A stretch of 64,000 nucleotides of DNA from Chlorogloeopsis sp. ULAP01 (lineage in GTDB: Bacteria; Cyanobacteriota; Cyanobacteriia; Cyanobacteriales; Nostocaceae): assembly GCF_030381805.1 (NCBI RefSeq), contig NZ_JAUDRH010000020.1:76767-140766 (forward strand). The letters run 5' to 3'. The notes below the pieces were generated by a model. That model was not told the DNA's origin and did no database searches. It worked only from the letters and a program-made list of their open reading frames with translations. Position numbers and translations under genes: made by a program. Shown piece after piece: positions 52,249 to 60,493 of the stretch; position 1 is the first letter of the stretch; every line of letters starts with the position of its first letter.

Positions 52249-52800
52249 CTATTGATTTGGAGGCGTTTGCTGGGCTGCTTCCTGCACTTGTACAACATCC
52301 AGATCCAACGTCTGTGTTATCTGTTCCAAAGTTAAGTAGAACGACTTGAAAAAACCAAACGATGTGAAGTAATGTAAAAATGTCGGCATCCATTTCGTAG
52401 TAAAGACTTCAGTCCTTATTAGAGGACTAAAATCTACCCTACGGGAAGCTGCTCTTAAGAGCGTCTACACTACAAACCTTTGATTATTTACCTTGTTCTA
52501 CTTGAGCCCAATGCTAACAGTCTAGGTACAGCTTCATAATTTTGCCTCTAATCGGCTTTCTTGTTTGACTTCTTGTCTAGCTTCTTGATAAACTCGCGTT
52601 TTCTTCAACTCAGTTAACCCAAATATTGCCTCTATCTCCTCTCAACTCATTGTAGGAAACCTTATAAACCAAGATTGTCTCTATATAATTTTAGTAATTG
52701 CTGCTGTTGGATATTAACCGCTTGCTTGGCGCGATTGATTAATTCTCTAGCAGTCGTAATTGCTGTATTTTCATTTTCAATCATCAAGCGCTTTCTATAA
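52249..52800 (-). pseudogene. Decayed DUF2887/Rpn family nuclease, C-terminal half
   Basis: Reading the minus strand through frameshifts gives TAITTARELINRAKQAVN, then ETILVYKV, EEIEAIFGLTELKKTRVYQE, YEAVPRLLALG and LTLEQITQTLDLDVVQVQEA. These are the ordered C-terminal motifs of DUF2887/Rpn PD-(D/E)XK proteins, which are numerous in cyanobacteria. Frameshifts lie near 52690 and 52640 and a stop near 52530; a palindromic repeat at 52395-52485 splits the last two motifs. The N-terminal catalytic half is absent, and the Uma2 gene begins 38 nt beyond. This explains the otherwise empty 700-nt gap. Confidence 0.6.
52395..52485. repeat. Palindromic repeat interrupting the DUF2887 remnant
   Basis: GTAGTAAAGACTTCAGTCCT pairs within itself through AGTCCT/AGGACT (52411-16/52423-28), followed by the perfect palindrome GCTCTTAAGAGC at 52451-52462. 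The outer ends GTAGTAAAGAC and TACACTACAAAC resemble a common cyanobacterial repeat. Confidence 0.55.
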
Positions 52801-52837
52801 ATCGCTATAATTTTGGTGAATTATAGGAAAACCAGTC

Positions 52838-53641
52838 ATGTTAGAGTACAATTTGCCGAGGTACTTGCCCTCAGCCGAAGAACTACCCGACTCTGACGAA
52901 ACACCTGTGGACAATGAGCTACAAGAATTAATACCAGGTTTGCTGAAGGCAATACTGCTGATACTTTGGGCAGAACGTATGGATTGGTTTTTTGGGATAG
53001 ATATGGGGATTTATTATCACCCCGATCAACCGCCTATAGTACCAGATGGGTTTTTGAGCCTGGGAGTAGAACGATTTTATGATGAGGAATTGCGTCCCAG
53101 TTATGTATTGTGGGATGAAAAAGTTGTGCCAATTTTGGTGCTAGAAGTAGTTTCTCGAAACTATCGTAAAGAATACACTGATAAATTTAATGACTATGCA
53201 AGCTTAGGTGTACTTTATTACGTGATATATTCTTCTCGTCGTCGCCGTAAACCACGTCTAGAAGTACATAAATTAGTTAATGGACAGTATAAACTGCTAG
53301 AGGGCAACCCTATTTGGATACCTGAAATTGGCTTAGGAATTGGTTGCGAAAGGGGAAATTATTGTGGTGTGACAAGGGAATGGCTGTATTGGTATGACGA
53401 AGAAGGTAAGCGTTATCCTACGCCAAAAGAACAAATTCAACAAGAAGCACAACGCGCTCAACAAGAAGCACAACGTGCTCAACAAGAAGCACAACGTACT
53501 CAACAAGAAGCACAACGCGCTCAACAAGAAGCACAACGCGCTCAACAAGAAGCACAACGCGCTCAACAAGCAGAACAACGTGCTCAACGGCTAGCCGAAA
53601 AATTGCGCGAGTTAGGAATAGATCCAGAGAACCTTGATTAA
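52838..53641 (+). CDS. Uma2 family protein with heptad-repeat C-terminal tail
   Basis: The 267-aa protein has the Uma2 core (VPDGFLSLGVERF with Asp, VPILVLEVVSRNYRKEYTDK with Glu and Lys, FNDYASLGVLYYVIY). Residues about 203-250 are seven tandem heptads of QQEAQRA type, encoded by 21-bp repeats, then AEKLRELGIDPENL. The repeat should form a long charged coiled coil. Such tails are variable among Uma2 proteins, so copy number probably changes by slippage. It is the second Uma2 gene in the window. Confidence 0.85.
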   Translation: MLEYNLPRYLPSAEELPDSDETPVDNELQELIPGLLKAILLILWAERMDWFFGIDMGIYYHPDQPPIVPDGFLSLGVERFYDEELRPSYVLWDEKVVPILVLEVVSRNYRKEYTDKFNDYASLGVLYYVIYSSRRRRKPRLEVHKLVNGQYKLLEGNPIWIPEIGLGIGCERGNYCGVTREWLYWYDEEGKRYPTPKEQIQQEAQRAQQEAQRAQQEAQRTQQEAQRAQQEAQRAQQEAQRAQQAEQRAQRLAEKLRELGIDPENLD

Positions 53642-53680
53642 GTTATGACTTCAGATTTGATTATGGTTATTGATAAATTA

Positions 53681-53910
53681 ATACTCGTCGGCGAGTCTTA
53701 TAACCTCATTCATCAGTTTTAAATACTCATTAATGAATCTTGAAAGCTTATCCATCACCCTCAGATACTCGTCTGTGAGTTTTAAAACCTCATTCTTCAG
53801 TTTCAGATACTGATCAACAAGTCCTTAAATCCTCATTGATCACTCTTAGATACTCATTGGCGAATCTTGGAATTTCAACAATCAGTATTAAAACTTACTC
53901 GTCTAGATTA
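53681..53910. repeat. Degenerate array of alternating 21-bp repeats
   Basis: About ten half-units alternate between ATACTCGTCGGCGAGTCTTA-like and AACCTCATTCATCAGTTTTA-like sequences. The consensus is the same as the cleaner array at 56979-57188, but drift is larger. It fills the gap between the Uma2 gene and panB. Confidence 0.75.
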
Positions 53911-53915
53911 ATACC

Positions 53916-54689
53916 CTATTCCGGAAACTTTCGCTCTCTGACTTCAATACTATAATCCTGCACTGCTTTGGTAATCGTCTCACGCAAGTTGGTATAAACT
54001 TTTGCAAAGGGTGGATGTTTTTCAGAAAGACCGAGAACATCAGAAGTAACTAAAACTTGACCATCACAATGTGGCCCGGCACCAATTCCAATCGTAGGAA
54101 TGCTGAGTTTTTGGGTAATTTGTAATGCTAAATCGGCGGGAATATGCTCTAACACAATGGAAAACACACCCGCTTGTTCGAGAGCGATCGCTTCTTGTAA
54201 AATCCGCTCCCGCGTTACTTCTGTTTTGCCTTGTTGCCGCAAGCCGATTTGATGGACTGATTGCGGTGTTAAACCAACATGACCCATCACCGGAATTCCT
54301 GCTTGTACCAAACGAGTGATAGTTTCTATCATCGCCGGATATCCACCCTCTAATTTTACTGCTTGCGCTCCAGCTTCTTTGAGCGCACGTCCGGCGGAGT
54401 TGATAGCTTGTTGGATACTTTCTTGATATGTCAAAAATGGTAGATCTACGACCATCAAAGCGCGTTTTACCCCACGTCGGACTGCTTTAGCATGGTAGAG
54501 CATCTCTTCTAGAGTAATTGGTAGTGTTGTTTCATACCCCAACACTACGGACATGGAATCACCTACTAAGATTAAATCCACGCCAGCGAGATCGAGGAGT
54601 TGGGCGATCGCATAATCCCAAGCTGTTAACGCCACAATTTGGCGTCCTTGTTGTTTCCATTGAATTAATTGCTGCGTGGTGAGTGCCAT
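53916..54689 (-). CDS. panB: 3-methyl-2-oxobutanoate hydroxymethyltransferase
   Basis: The 257-aa protein has IVALTAWDYAIAQLLDLAGV, LVGDSMSVVLGYETTLPITL, MGHVGLTPQSVHQIG and IGIGAGPHCDGQVLV, all PanB signatures with the metal-binding Asp and catalytic Glu region. It transfers a hydroxymethyl group from methylene-tetrahydrofolate to ketoisovalerate, the first step of pantothenate synthesis. It stands alone here. Confidence 0.95.
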   Translation of the reverse strand: MALTTQQLIQWKQQGRQIVALTAWDYAIAQLLDLAGVDLILVGDSMSVVLGYETTLPITLEEMLYHAKAVRRGVKRALMVVDLPFLTYQESIQQAINSAGRALKEAGAQAVKLEGGYPAMIETITRLVQAGIPVMGHVGLTPQSVHQIGLRQQGKTEVTRERILQEAIALEQAGVFSIVLEHIPADLALQITQKLSIPTIGIGAGPHCDGQVLVTSDVLGLSEKHPPFAKVYTNLRETITKAVQDYSIEVRERKFPE

Positions 54690-54858
54690 TTTCGATTAGG
54701 AGCTAGAGGTTATAGTCTAGGGGTTAGTATTAAGACTTTTGAATAAAAAAGAATACAGGATACAGAACTATTCTAAATTCTGTACTCTGTATTCTTCGTT
54801 TCATACAACGTTAATTCTGGAATTTATCTGTTCCCCGTTCCCCCATCCCTATTCCCTC

Positions 54859-55986
54859 CTACTTAACGGCGCGAGTAAAAGCTAAATGGGGTTTTGCATT
54901 AATCATTTTCGGCATTAGCCAAGCTAAACCCTCTGTGGTGCCAATCCACAATTTATTACCGACATCAGGGGCAAGAGTAAGCACACGACTAGAAGGAAGC
55001 CCTGGAACTTGTTGGTCTAGTACAGCTCCAGTATGCGGATTTAATCGTAGCAAACCATTACTAGTACCGATCCATACACTACCATCTTTAGCAAAACGTA
55101 TTGCCTTTACATCACTCCCCCGTAGGCGAGTTACAGATCGCAATACCATACCAGTTTTCGGATTAATTACTAAGAGACTATTTGGCATTCCCGCCCAAAT
55201 CAAACCCTCCGGACTAATAGCCAGAGCTTGCACGGTTGTTCCTGGTAACTGGTCAATCCGCTTCATAATATAGGCATTAGCCGTATTTACTCGCACTACA
55301 CCATCAAGCGTTCCTACCCAAAGTTGTCCTTCTGCGTCTAAAGTCAAAGCATTTGCGCTGACACCAGGAAGATTTTTGACTGTAGTCATTATCAAACCTT
55401 GATCGGGGCTAATTAAGGCTAAACCGTTATCTGTTCCCGTCCATAAATAGCCTCGCTTGTCAACCAGTAGAGATAATACTCTCTTAGAAGGCAAAAATAA
55501 GTTTTGTGCTGTAATTTCGCTTGTTTGAAGATCTACTCGTTTTAATCCTTCATAAGTTCCTACCCACAAGCGCCCGACTTTGTCTTGGGCTAAAGCACCA
55601 ATAGCCTGATTTGGTAAACTGACACGAGCTAAGATTTTGCCAGTATTGGGATCAATCCGCGACAATCCCCGCCAAGAAGCCACCCAGAGATTGCCTGTAT
55701 AATCTGGCTGCAAGACGCTAACGCGATAATCAGTTTCTTGTATGCGTTCTTGTAAATCGCGATCATCAGGTAAAGGATCTACTTGTCGCGGTGGTGCAGT
55801 TGCTGGATAAGAGGGGGTAACTTTAGGCGGACTAACATTAGGAATTTTTGGTGGTGGAGTACTATTATCAACTTTTGACGGATTTGCTGGAATTCCTAGC
55901 GCTACATTACTTAAACTCGGCCAAGCTACTAAGCCCAATAAGGTAAAACTGATTAATAAATTAGTACGCTTGCAAAACACTTTCAC
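54859..55986 (-). CDS. Exported beta-propeller protein with two-component-regulator-propeller repeats
   Basis: GTG 55986 is chosen because AGAGGAAA lies 7-8 nt upstream. The 375-aa protein has a signal peptide (LLISFTLLGLVAWPSLSNVA), a Pro-rich linker of about 50 residues, and seven or more propeller blades with the pattern DKVGRLWVGTYEGLKRVD, typical of Reg_prop repeats. It lacks the kinase half that such propellers carry in hybrid sensors, so it is a stand-alone periplasmic propeller. Ligand unknown. STRR repeats abut its 3' end. Confidence 0.8.
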   Translation of the reverse strand: MKVFCKRTNLLISFTLLGLVAWPSLSNVALGIPANPSKVDNSTPPPKIPNVSPPKVTPSYPATAPPRQVDPLPDDRDLQERIQETDYRVSVLQPDYTGNLWVASWRGLSRIDPNTGKILARVSLPNQAIGALAQDKVGRLWVGTYEGLKRVDLQTSEITAQNLFLPSKRVLSLLVDKRGYLWTGTDNGLALISPDQGLIMTTVKNLPGVSANALTLDAEGQLWVGTLDGVVRVNTANAYIMKRIDQLPGTTVQALAISPEGLIWAGMPNSLLVINPKTGMVLRSVTRLRGSDVKAIRFAKDGSVWIGTSNGLLRLNPHTGAVLDQQVPGLPSSRVLTLAPDVGNKLWIGTTEGLAWLMPKMINAKPHLAFTRAVK

Positions 55987-56159
55987 AGGCAAATTTCCTC
56001 TAAAGACAGTTTTTATAACCTTTGCCTCAACGGGCTTCAGGTTAATTTCAGTGTTCCCTGGAAGCGTACTTTTTAAACTCTAATTTGTGATTTTTCTCAA
56101 ATTCTCTCTATCAAGGTGCTGATTGGCTAGCGGAAATTGGCTGCGATCGCGCTCAGGCT

Positions 56160-56336
56160 TAATATTATCTATGTCACAATTGAGGTATATCCGTCGATGT
56201 TTACTGAAGATGGTCAACCGATAGAAGAGAATATGCGGATCATTGAGGAAGCGATCGCCAAAAGAATCCAGCAAGAGAAGATGGTGAACCTTTACCAGAG
56301 CCTCAAACGCTAGGAACATCATTTAAAGTTGCTTAA
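56160..56336 (+). pseudogene. Possible HicB-like antitoxin remnant
   Basis: One frame gives MFTEDGQPIEENMRIIEEAI followed by AKRIQQEK, and after a one-base shift the next gives EDGEPLPEPQTLGTSFKVA before a stop. The order resembles the end of HicB antitoxins (GDTxEEAxxNxxEAI then EDGEPIPEP). The N-terminal part is not recoverable and no HicA is present. The assignment is by pattern only. Confidence 0.35.
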
Positions 56337-56491
56337 TGCATCAATATCTCTGAGTGTATGTGCCACTTAGCGCGATCGCTCCTCAATTGCTCTCTACATT
56401 GCCATAAAATGTGCGATCGCATTTACCTGCGGGAATCCTAAACATAGAAAACATTGCTACTTAATTCCTAGCACTACCAGGTAAATATACG

Positions 56492-56971
56492 ATGGCATAC
56501 CAAAATATCACAGCCAAGCTTTCGCCAGAGGATATCCAAGAAATCAAAGCAGCGCTACAAACAATTCAAAAAAAGCTACCTTTTCTGATTACACTCAGCA
56601 CGGAAGAACGGCGCAAGCGAGTGAAAATGGGCGATAAAAGTCTAGCTTTTGTCAACAATAGCATCACTGCTGCTCAGTCTAACCCCGACATTCTCCCAGC
56701 TAGTTTTGATATTGAAGAGTTTGTCAGAGATTATCAATTAGCCGCCACACTCACCGAACTATTAATTTCAATGCGACAACTCACCGAACAGGTAGATGAT
56801 ACTCTACTGGCAGTCGGTAGTGAAGCCATGAGCAGCAGTTTGACAGTTTATGACTATGTAAAGACAGCTGCGAAAAAGACTCCTGGCTTAAAAACTCTTG
56901 CCGAACAATTAGGAGAACGCTTTAAAGCGATCGGCAAAAGTAAAATTACTAAAGCTGGATCTAGTTCTTGA
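56492..56971 (+). CDS. Conserved-looking helical protein of unknown function
   Basis: The 159-aa protein is soluble and mostly helical (LSPEDIQEIKAALQTIQKKL, ITLSTEERRKRVKMGDKSLA, YQLAATLTELLISMRQLTEQ). No catalytic motif is visible. The Lys-rich, Gly-containing tail (GERFKAIGKSKITKAGSS) may be flexible. It is followed immediately by the 42-bp repeat array. It reads well as a coding sequence but no family is recognised. Confidence 0.65.
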   Translation: MAYQNITAKLSPEDIQEIKAALQTIQKKLPFLITLSTEERRKRVKMGDKSLAFVNNSITAAQSNPDILPASFDIEEFVRDYQLAATLTELLISMRQLTEQVDDTLLAVGSEAMSSSLTVYDYVKTAAKKTPGLKTLAEQLGERFKAIGKSKITKAGSSS

Positions 56972-56978
56972 TATATTG

Positions 56979-57188
56979 ATACTCGTAGACGAGTCTTTGA
57001 ACCTCATTCATCAATCTCAGATATTCGTCGATGAGTCTTTAAATCTCGTTCATCAGTCTCAAATACTCGTCGATGAGTCTTTAAATCTCGTTCATCAGTC
57101 TCAAATACTCGTCGATGAGTCTTTAAGCCTCGTCCATCAGTCTCAAATACTCGTCGATGAGTCTTTAAATCTCGTCCATCAGTTCCAG
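56979..57188. repeat. Array of five 42-bp units made of two alternating 21-bp half-units
   Basis: Half-unit A is ATACTCGTCGATGAGTCTTT plus A; half-unit B is AATCTCGTTCATCAGTCTCA plus A. Ten half-units follow in strict alternation with few changes. Because 42 is a multiple of three, both strands stay open in one frame (plus strand: 14-aa repeat ILVDESLNLVHQSQ), but no ribosome binding site supports translation. Confidence 0.85.
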
Positions 57189-57190
57189 AT

Positions 57191-58026
57191 ACCTACCACC
57201 CTCGTTACCAGTTATCAGTCAGGAGCCAGAATATTCTGAATTCTGTATTCTGACTCCTGAATTCTTTGTTTGTTCCTCGTTCCCTGTTCCCCTGTTTCAC
57301 ATAATACCGACAGTTTGTAAAGCAACTTTAACAAAATGTTTAAATCAGTATTTAATAAGAAATTTAAATATAAAAGTTAAAAAGATTCAAAGAATAACTT
57401 ATTACATTCTTGATATATTGTGAAACAAGTTACAAATTTACGTGGTGTGCAATTAGTGTTTTACTCACTGCTCCTCTAAATACAAGCCAATTTAAAGTTT
57501 TTCCTGGTCTCTACCCACTAATGGGAGAGTTTTAGGGTGTGAAAAAGTAAGAGACTTGCTAGTTCATGCCTGTCAGTCCCCAAAACCAATGCAGTTGTTG
57601 CTCTCTTCTTAGCCACTTTTTGAGGCAGTAGGGAGAGTGCTAGGGGACAAAAAGCCATGTTCGCTACATCGCGAAGTTTAATGGCACCCAAAAAAATTTA
57701 GTAGAGCGCGAGGAACAAATAAAAAATTAAGTTTTACTCCTGGGATGTAGGAAAAGTAAAAGCGTACAGATGTGCGCTTTACAAAGGAAAAACACCGATG
57801 GGAACATCTCCTTTGACGCCATAAGGAGCGTTAGCTCTTGTGTTGACTTAGTGAGGGTTCTCATCCGGAGAAAAGTGCTGTTAAGTTTTAAAGCTAAAGC
57901 GCGATCGCTCCAAGGTAAAAATTTTCCTATCATCTTCCTTTTAGCAAGGGAAGCAGGAGAGTTAAGAGGAAGTTGCAGGCAACGTAGATTTTGTAAGTAG
58001 AAAGAGTGACTTCTTGGAAGGGAATT
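57191..58026 (+). promoter_or_regulatory. rbcL: rbcL upstream region and long leader
   Basis: No gene is supported in these 830 nt. The first 100 nt hold STRR-like CCTGTTCCCC repeats. The rest is expected to contain the rbc promoter and a long leader, as known for other Nostocales; I could not place -10/-35 or an NtcA site with confidence. GGAAGGGA just before ATG 58027 is the rbcL ribosome binding site and decides the start over the in-frame GTG at 58006. Confidence 0.5.
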
Positions 58027-59457
58027 ATGTCTTACGCTCAAACGAAGACTCAGACAAAAGCAGGGTATCAAGCTGGGGTAAAAGATTACAGACTTACCTA
58101 TTACACCCCCGATTACACACCAAAAGATACAGACATTCTGGCGGCATTCCGGGTTACGCCTCAGCCTGGAGTTCCCTTTGAAGAAGCAGGTGCGGCTGTA
58201 GCGGCTGAGTCTTCCACTGGTACTTGGACAACCGTTTGGACAGACTTGCTCACCGACCTAGATCGCTACAAAGGTCGTTGCTACGATATCGAACCAGTTC
58301 GGGGCGAAGATAACCAATTTATTGCTTATATTGCTTATCCCCTAGATCTGTTTGAAGAAGGCTCTGTAACTAACATGTTTACCTCTATCGTAGGTAACGT
58401 GTTTGGTTTCAAAGCTCTCAAAGCTCTGCGTCTGGAAGACTTGCGAATTCCTGTCGCTTATTTGAAGACTTTCCAAGGGCCTCCCCACGGTATCCAAGTT
58501 GAGCGTGACAAAATTAATAAATACGGTCGTCCTTTATTGGGTTGTACAATTAAGCCCAAGTTAGGTCTGTCTGCGAAGAACTACGGACGTGCTGTTTACG
58601 AGTGCTTGCGTGGTGGTTTGGACTTCACCAAAGACGACGAAAACATCAACTCCGCACCTTTCCAACGGTGGCGCGATCGCTTCTTGTTTGTTGCTGACGC
58701 GATCCACAAATCTCAAGCGGAAACAGGTGAAATCAAAGGTCACTACCTCAACGTTACCGCTCCCACCTGCGAAGAAATGTTGAAGCGGGCGCAGTTCGCA
58801 AAAGAACTCGATATGCCCATCATCATGCATGACTACTTAACAGCTGGTTTCACCGCTAACACCACCTTGGCTCGTTGGTGCCGCGACAACGGTTTGTTGC
58901 TCCATATTCACCGGGCGATGCACGCGGTAATCGACCGTCAAAAGAACCACGGTATCCACTTCCGCGTTTTGGCTAAAGCTCTGCGGATGTCTGGTGGTGA
59001 CCACATCCACACTGGTACCGTAGTTGGTAAATTGGAAGGCGATCGCGCGATCACAATGGGTTTTGTTGACCTATTGCGCGAAAACTATGTTGAACAAGAC
59101 AAATCTCGCGGTATCTACTTCACCCAAGATTGGGCTTCTATGCCTGGTGTAATGGCAGTTGCTTCCGGTGGTATCCACGTATGGCATATGCCCGCTCTCG
59201 TAGAAATCTTCGGTGATGACTCCGTACTGCAATTTGGTGGTGGTACTCTCGGACACCCCTGGGGTAACGCTCCCGGTGCTACCGCTAACCGTGTCGCTCT
59301 AGAAGCTTGCGTTCAAGCTCGTAACGAAGGTCGCGACTTGGCTCGTGAAGGTAACGATGTTATCCGCGAAGCCGCTAAGTGGTCTCCTGAATTGGCAGCT
59401 GCTTGCGAACTGTGGAAAGAAATTAAGTTCGAGTTTGAGGCAGTTGATACCGTCTGA
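58027..59457 (+). CDS. rbcL: Ribulose-bisphosphate carboxylase/oxygenase large subunit (form IB)
   Basis: The 476-aa protein is exactly the usual cyanobacterial length. It has TKAGYQAGVKDYRLTYYTPD at the N-terminus, STGTWTTVWTDLLTDLDRYK, GCTIKPKLGLSAKNYGRAVY with active-site Lys, GGLDFTKDDENINS with the carbamylated Lys and its metal ligands Asp and Glu, MPGVMAVASGGIHVWHMP and LQFGGGTLGHPWGNAPGA. It fixes CO2 in carboxysomes. It is the first gene of rbcL-rbcX-rbcS. Confidence 0.98.
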   Translation: MSYAQTKTQTKAGYQAGVKDYRLTYYTPDYTPKDTDILAAFRVTPQPGVPFEEAGAAVAAESSTGTWTTVWTDLLTDLDRYKGRCYDIEPVRGEDNQFIAYIAYPLDLFEEGSVTNMFTSIVGNVFGFKALKALRLEDLRIPVAYLKTFQGPPHGIQVERDKINKYGRPLLGCTIKPKLGLSAKNYGRAVYECLRGGLDFTKDDENINSAPFQRWRDRFLFVADAIHKSQAETGEIKGHYLNVTAPTCEEMLKRAQFAKELDMPIIMHDYLTAGFTANTTLARWCRDNGLLLHIHRAMHAVIDRQKNHGIHFRVLAKALRMSGGDHIHTGTVVGKLEGDRAITMGFVDLLRENYVEQDKSRGIYFTQDWASMPGVMAVASGGIHVWHMPALVEIFGDDSVLQFGGGTLGHPWGNAPGATANRVALEACVQARNEGRDLAREGNDVIREAAKWSPELAAACELWKEIKFEFEAVDTV

Positions 59458-59467
59458 TCGTCGTGTG

Positions 59468-59514
59468 AAAAGTAAAAAGGTAAAAGGTAAAAGAAAATAA
59501 TTCTTTTTACTTTT
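59468..59514 (+). terminator. Attenuator-like hairpin between rbcL and rbcX
   Basis: AAAAGTAAAAAG and CTTTTTACTTTT are perfect 12-nt arms separated by 23 nt rich in GGTAAAA repeats. It starts 10 nt after the rbcL stop. STRR-type sequences in this spacer are known from other filamentous cyanobacteria. Partial termination or mRNA 3'-end protection would give more rbcL than rbcXS transcript; inferred. Confidence 0.55.
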
Positions 59515-59553
59515 TACTCTTGACTTTTTACTTATTTGGTGCTGGGGTCAGGC

Positions 59554-59952
59554 ATGAATCTCAAACAAATTGCGAAAGACACAGCTAAGACGCTGCAAAG
59601 CTACCTGACTTATCAGGCGCTCAAGACAGTGTTGAATCAGCTCGGTGAAACAAATCCTCCCTTAGCGCTTTGGCTGCAAAGCTTTTCTGCTGACAAAATT
59701 CAGGACAGCGAAGCATACATTCAAAGCCTGTTTCAAGAAAAAGCAGATTTGGCATTGCGGATCATGACAGTCAGAGAACACATAGCGGAGGAAATCACCG
59801 AATACCTACCGGAAATGGTTCGTACTGGCATTCAAAAAGCCAATATGGAGCACCGTCGGCAGCATCTAGAGCGCATTACGCAAATTAATGTGTCTAACCC
59901 CAGTCCTCAATCAGAACAGGAAGCCACTTCAGATCCGAACAGTGAACAGTGA
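59554..59952 (+). CDS. rbcX: Rubisco assembly chaperone RbcX
   Basis: ATG 59554 (MNLKQIAKDTAKTLQSYLTY) is chosen; the frame upstream is not conserved-looking. The 132-aa protein has the all-helical RbcX fold with YLTYQALKTVLNQLGETNPP, forming the groove that binds the RbcL C-terminal EIKFEF motif, and RIMTVREHIAEEITEYLPEM. It dimerises and stabilises RbcL dimers before assembly. The C-terminal tail (SPQSEQEATSDPNSEQ) is acidic and probably disordered. Confidence 0.95.
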   Translation: MNLKQIAKDTAKTLQSYLTYQALKTVLNQLGETNPPLALWLQSFSADKIQDSEAYIQSLFQEKADLALRIMTVREHIAEEITEYLPEMVRTGIQKANMEHRRQHLERITQINVSNPSPQSEQEATSDPNSEQ

Positions 59953-60038
59953 ACAGGGAACAGTAGACAGTGAAAAAATTGATAACTGGTAACTGACAAC
60001 TGTTAACTGATGTAAACTACTACTCATTATCATTAGCT

Positions 60039-60368
60039 ATGCAAACCTTACCAAAAGAGCGTCGTTACGAAACCCTTTCTTACCTGCCTCCTCTGAGTGA
60101 TGCTCAAATCGCTAAACAGATCCAGTACATCCTCAATCAAGGTTATATTCCAGCGATTGAGTTCAACGAAACCTCTGAGCCTACCGAATACTACTGGACA
60201 CTTTGGAAACTGCCTTTGTTCAATGCTAGAAGCACTCAAGAAGTACTGAGCGAAGTTCAAGCTTGCCGTTCTCAGTATCCCAGCAACTACATCCGTGTTG
60301 TTGGTTTCGATAACATTAAGCAGTGCCAAATTCTCAGCTTTATTGTTCACAAACCCAGCAGATACTAA
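60039..60368 (+). CDS. rbcS: Ribulose-bisphosphate carboxylase/oxygenase small subunit
   Basis: The 109-aa protein has the standard start MQTLPKERRYETLSYLPPLS, GYIPAIEFNETSEPTEYYWT and IRVVGFDNIKQCQILSFIVH. It caps the large-subunit octamer to give L8S8 Rubisco. It follows rbcX after an 86-nt spacer carrying STRR-like repeats. A strong terminator follows. Confidence 0.97.
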   Translation: MQTLPKERRYETLSYLPPLSDAQIAKQIQYILNQGYIPAIEFNETSEPTEYYWTLWKLPLFNARSTQEVLSEVQACRSQYPSNYIRVVGFDNIKQCQILSFIVHKPSRY

Positions 60369-60406
60369 AGCTGACAAGCTTTAACTGATTGACATATCTC
60401 CCTGAT

Positions 60407-60440
60407 AAGAGAGGTAGAATTATCTACTTCTCTTCTTTGT
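60407..60440 (+). terminator. Terminator of the rbcLXS operon
   Basis: AAGAGAGGTAGA and TCTACTTCTCTT (one G-U pair) form a 12-bp stem around ATTA, followed by CTTTGT. It lies about 40 nt after the rbcS stop and before the convergent kinase gene. Confidence 0.75.
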
Positions 60441-60493
60441 ATAAGAAAAACTAATCATTAACACTGCTCTAACCAAGCAATGCGATCGCACAT

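Noticed and set aside
53333..53594. Leu-rich minus-strand and Lys/Asn-rich plus-strand ORFs over the heptad repeats
   Set aside because: They are shadow frames of the 21-bp repeats inside the Uma2 gene.
56976..57239. 87-aa ORF made of 14-aa repeats ILVDESLNLVHQSQ
   Set aside because: It starts at TTG without a ribosome binding site, and the reverse strand is equally open. The DNA repeat explains the open frames.
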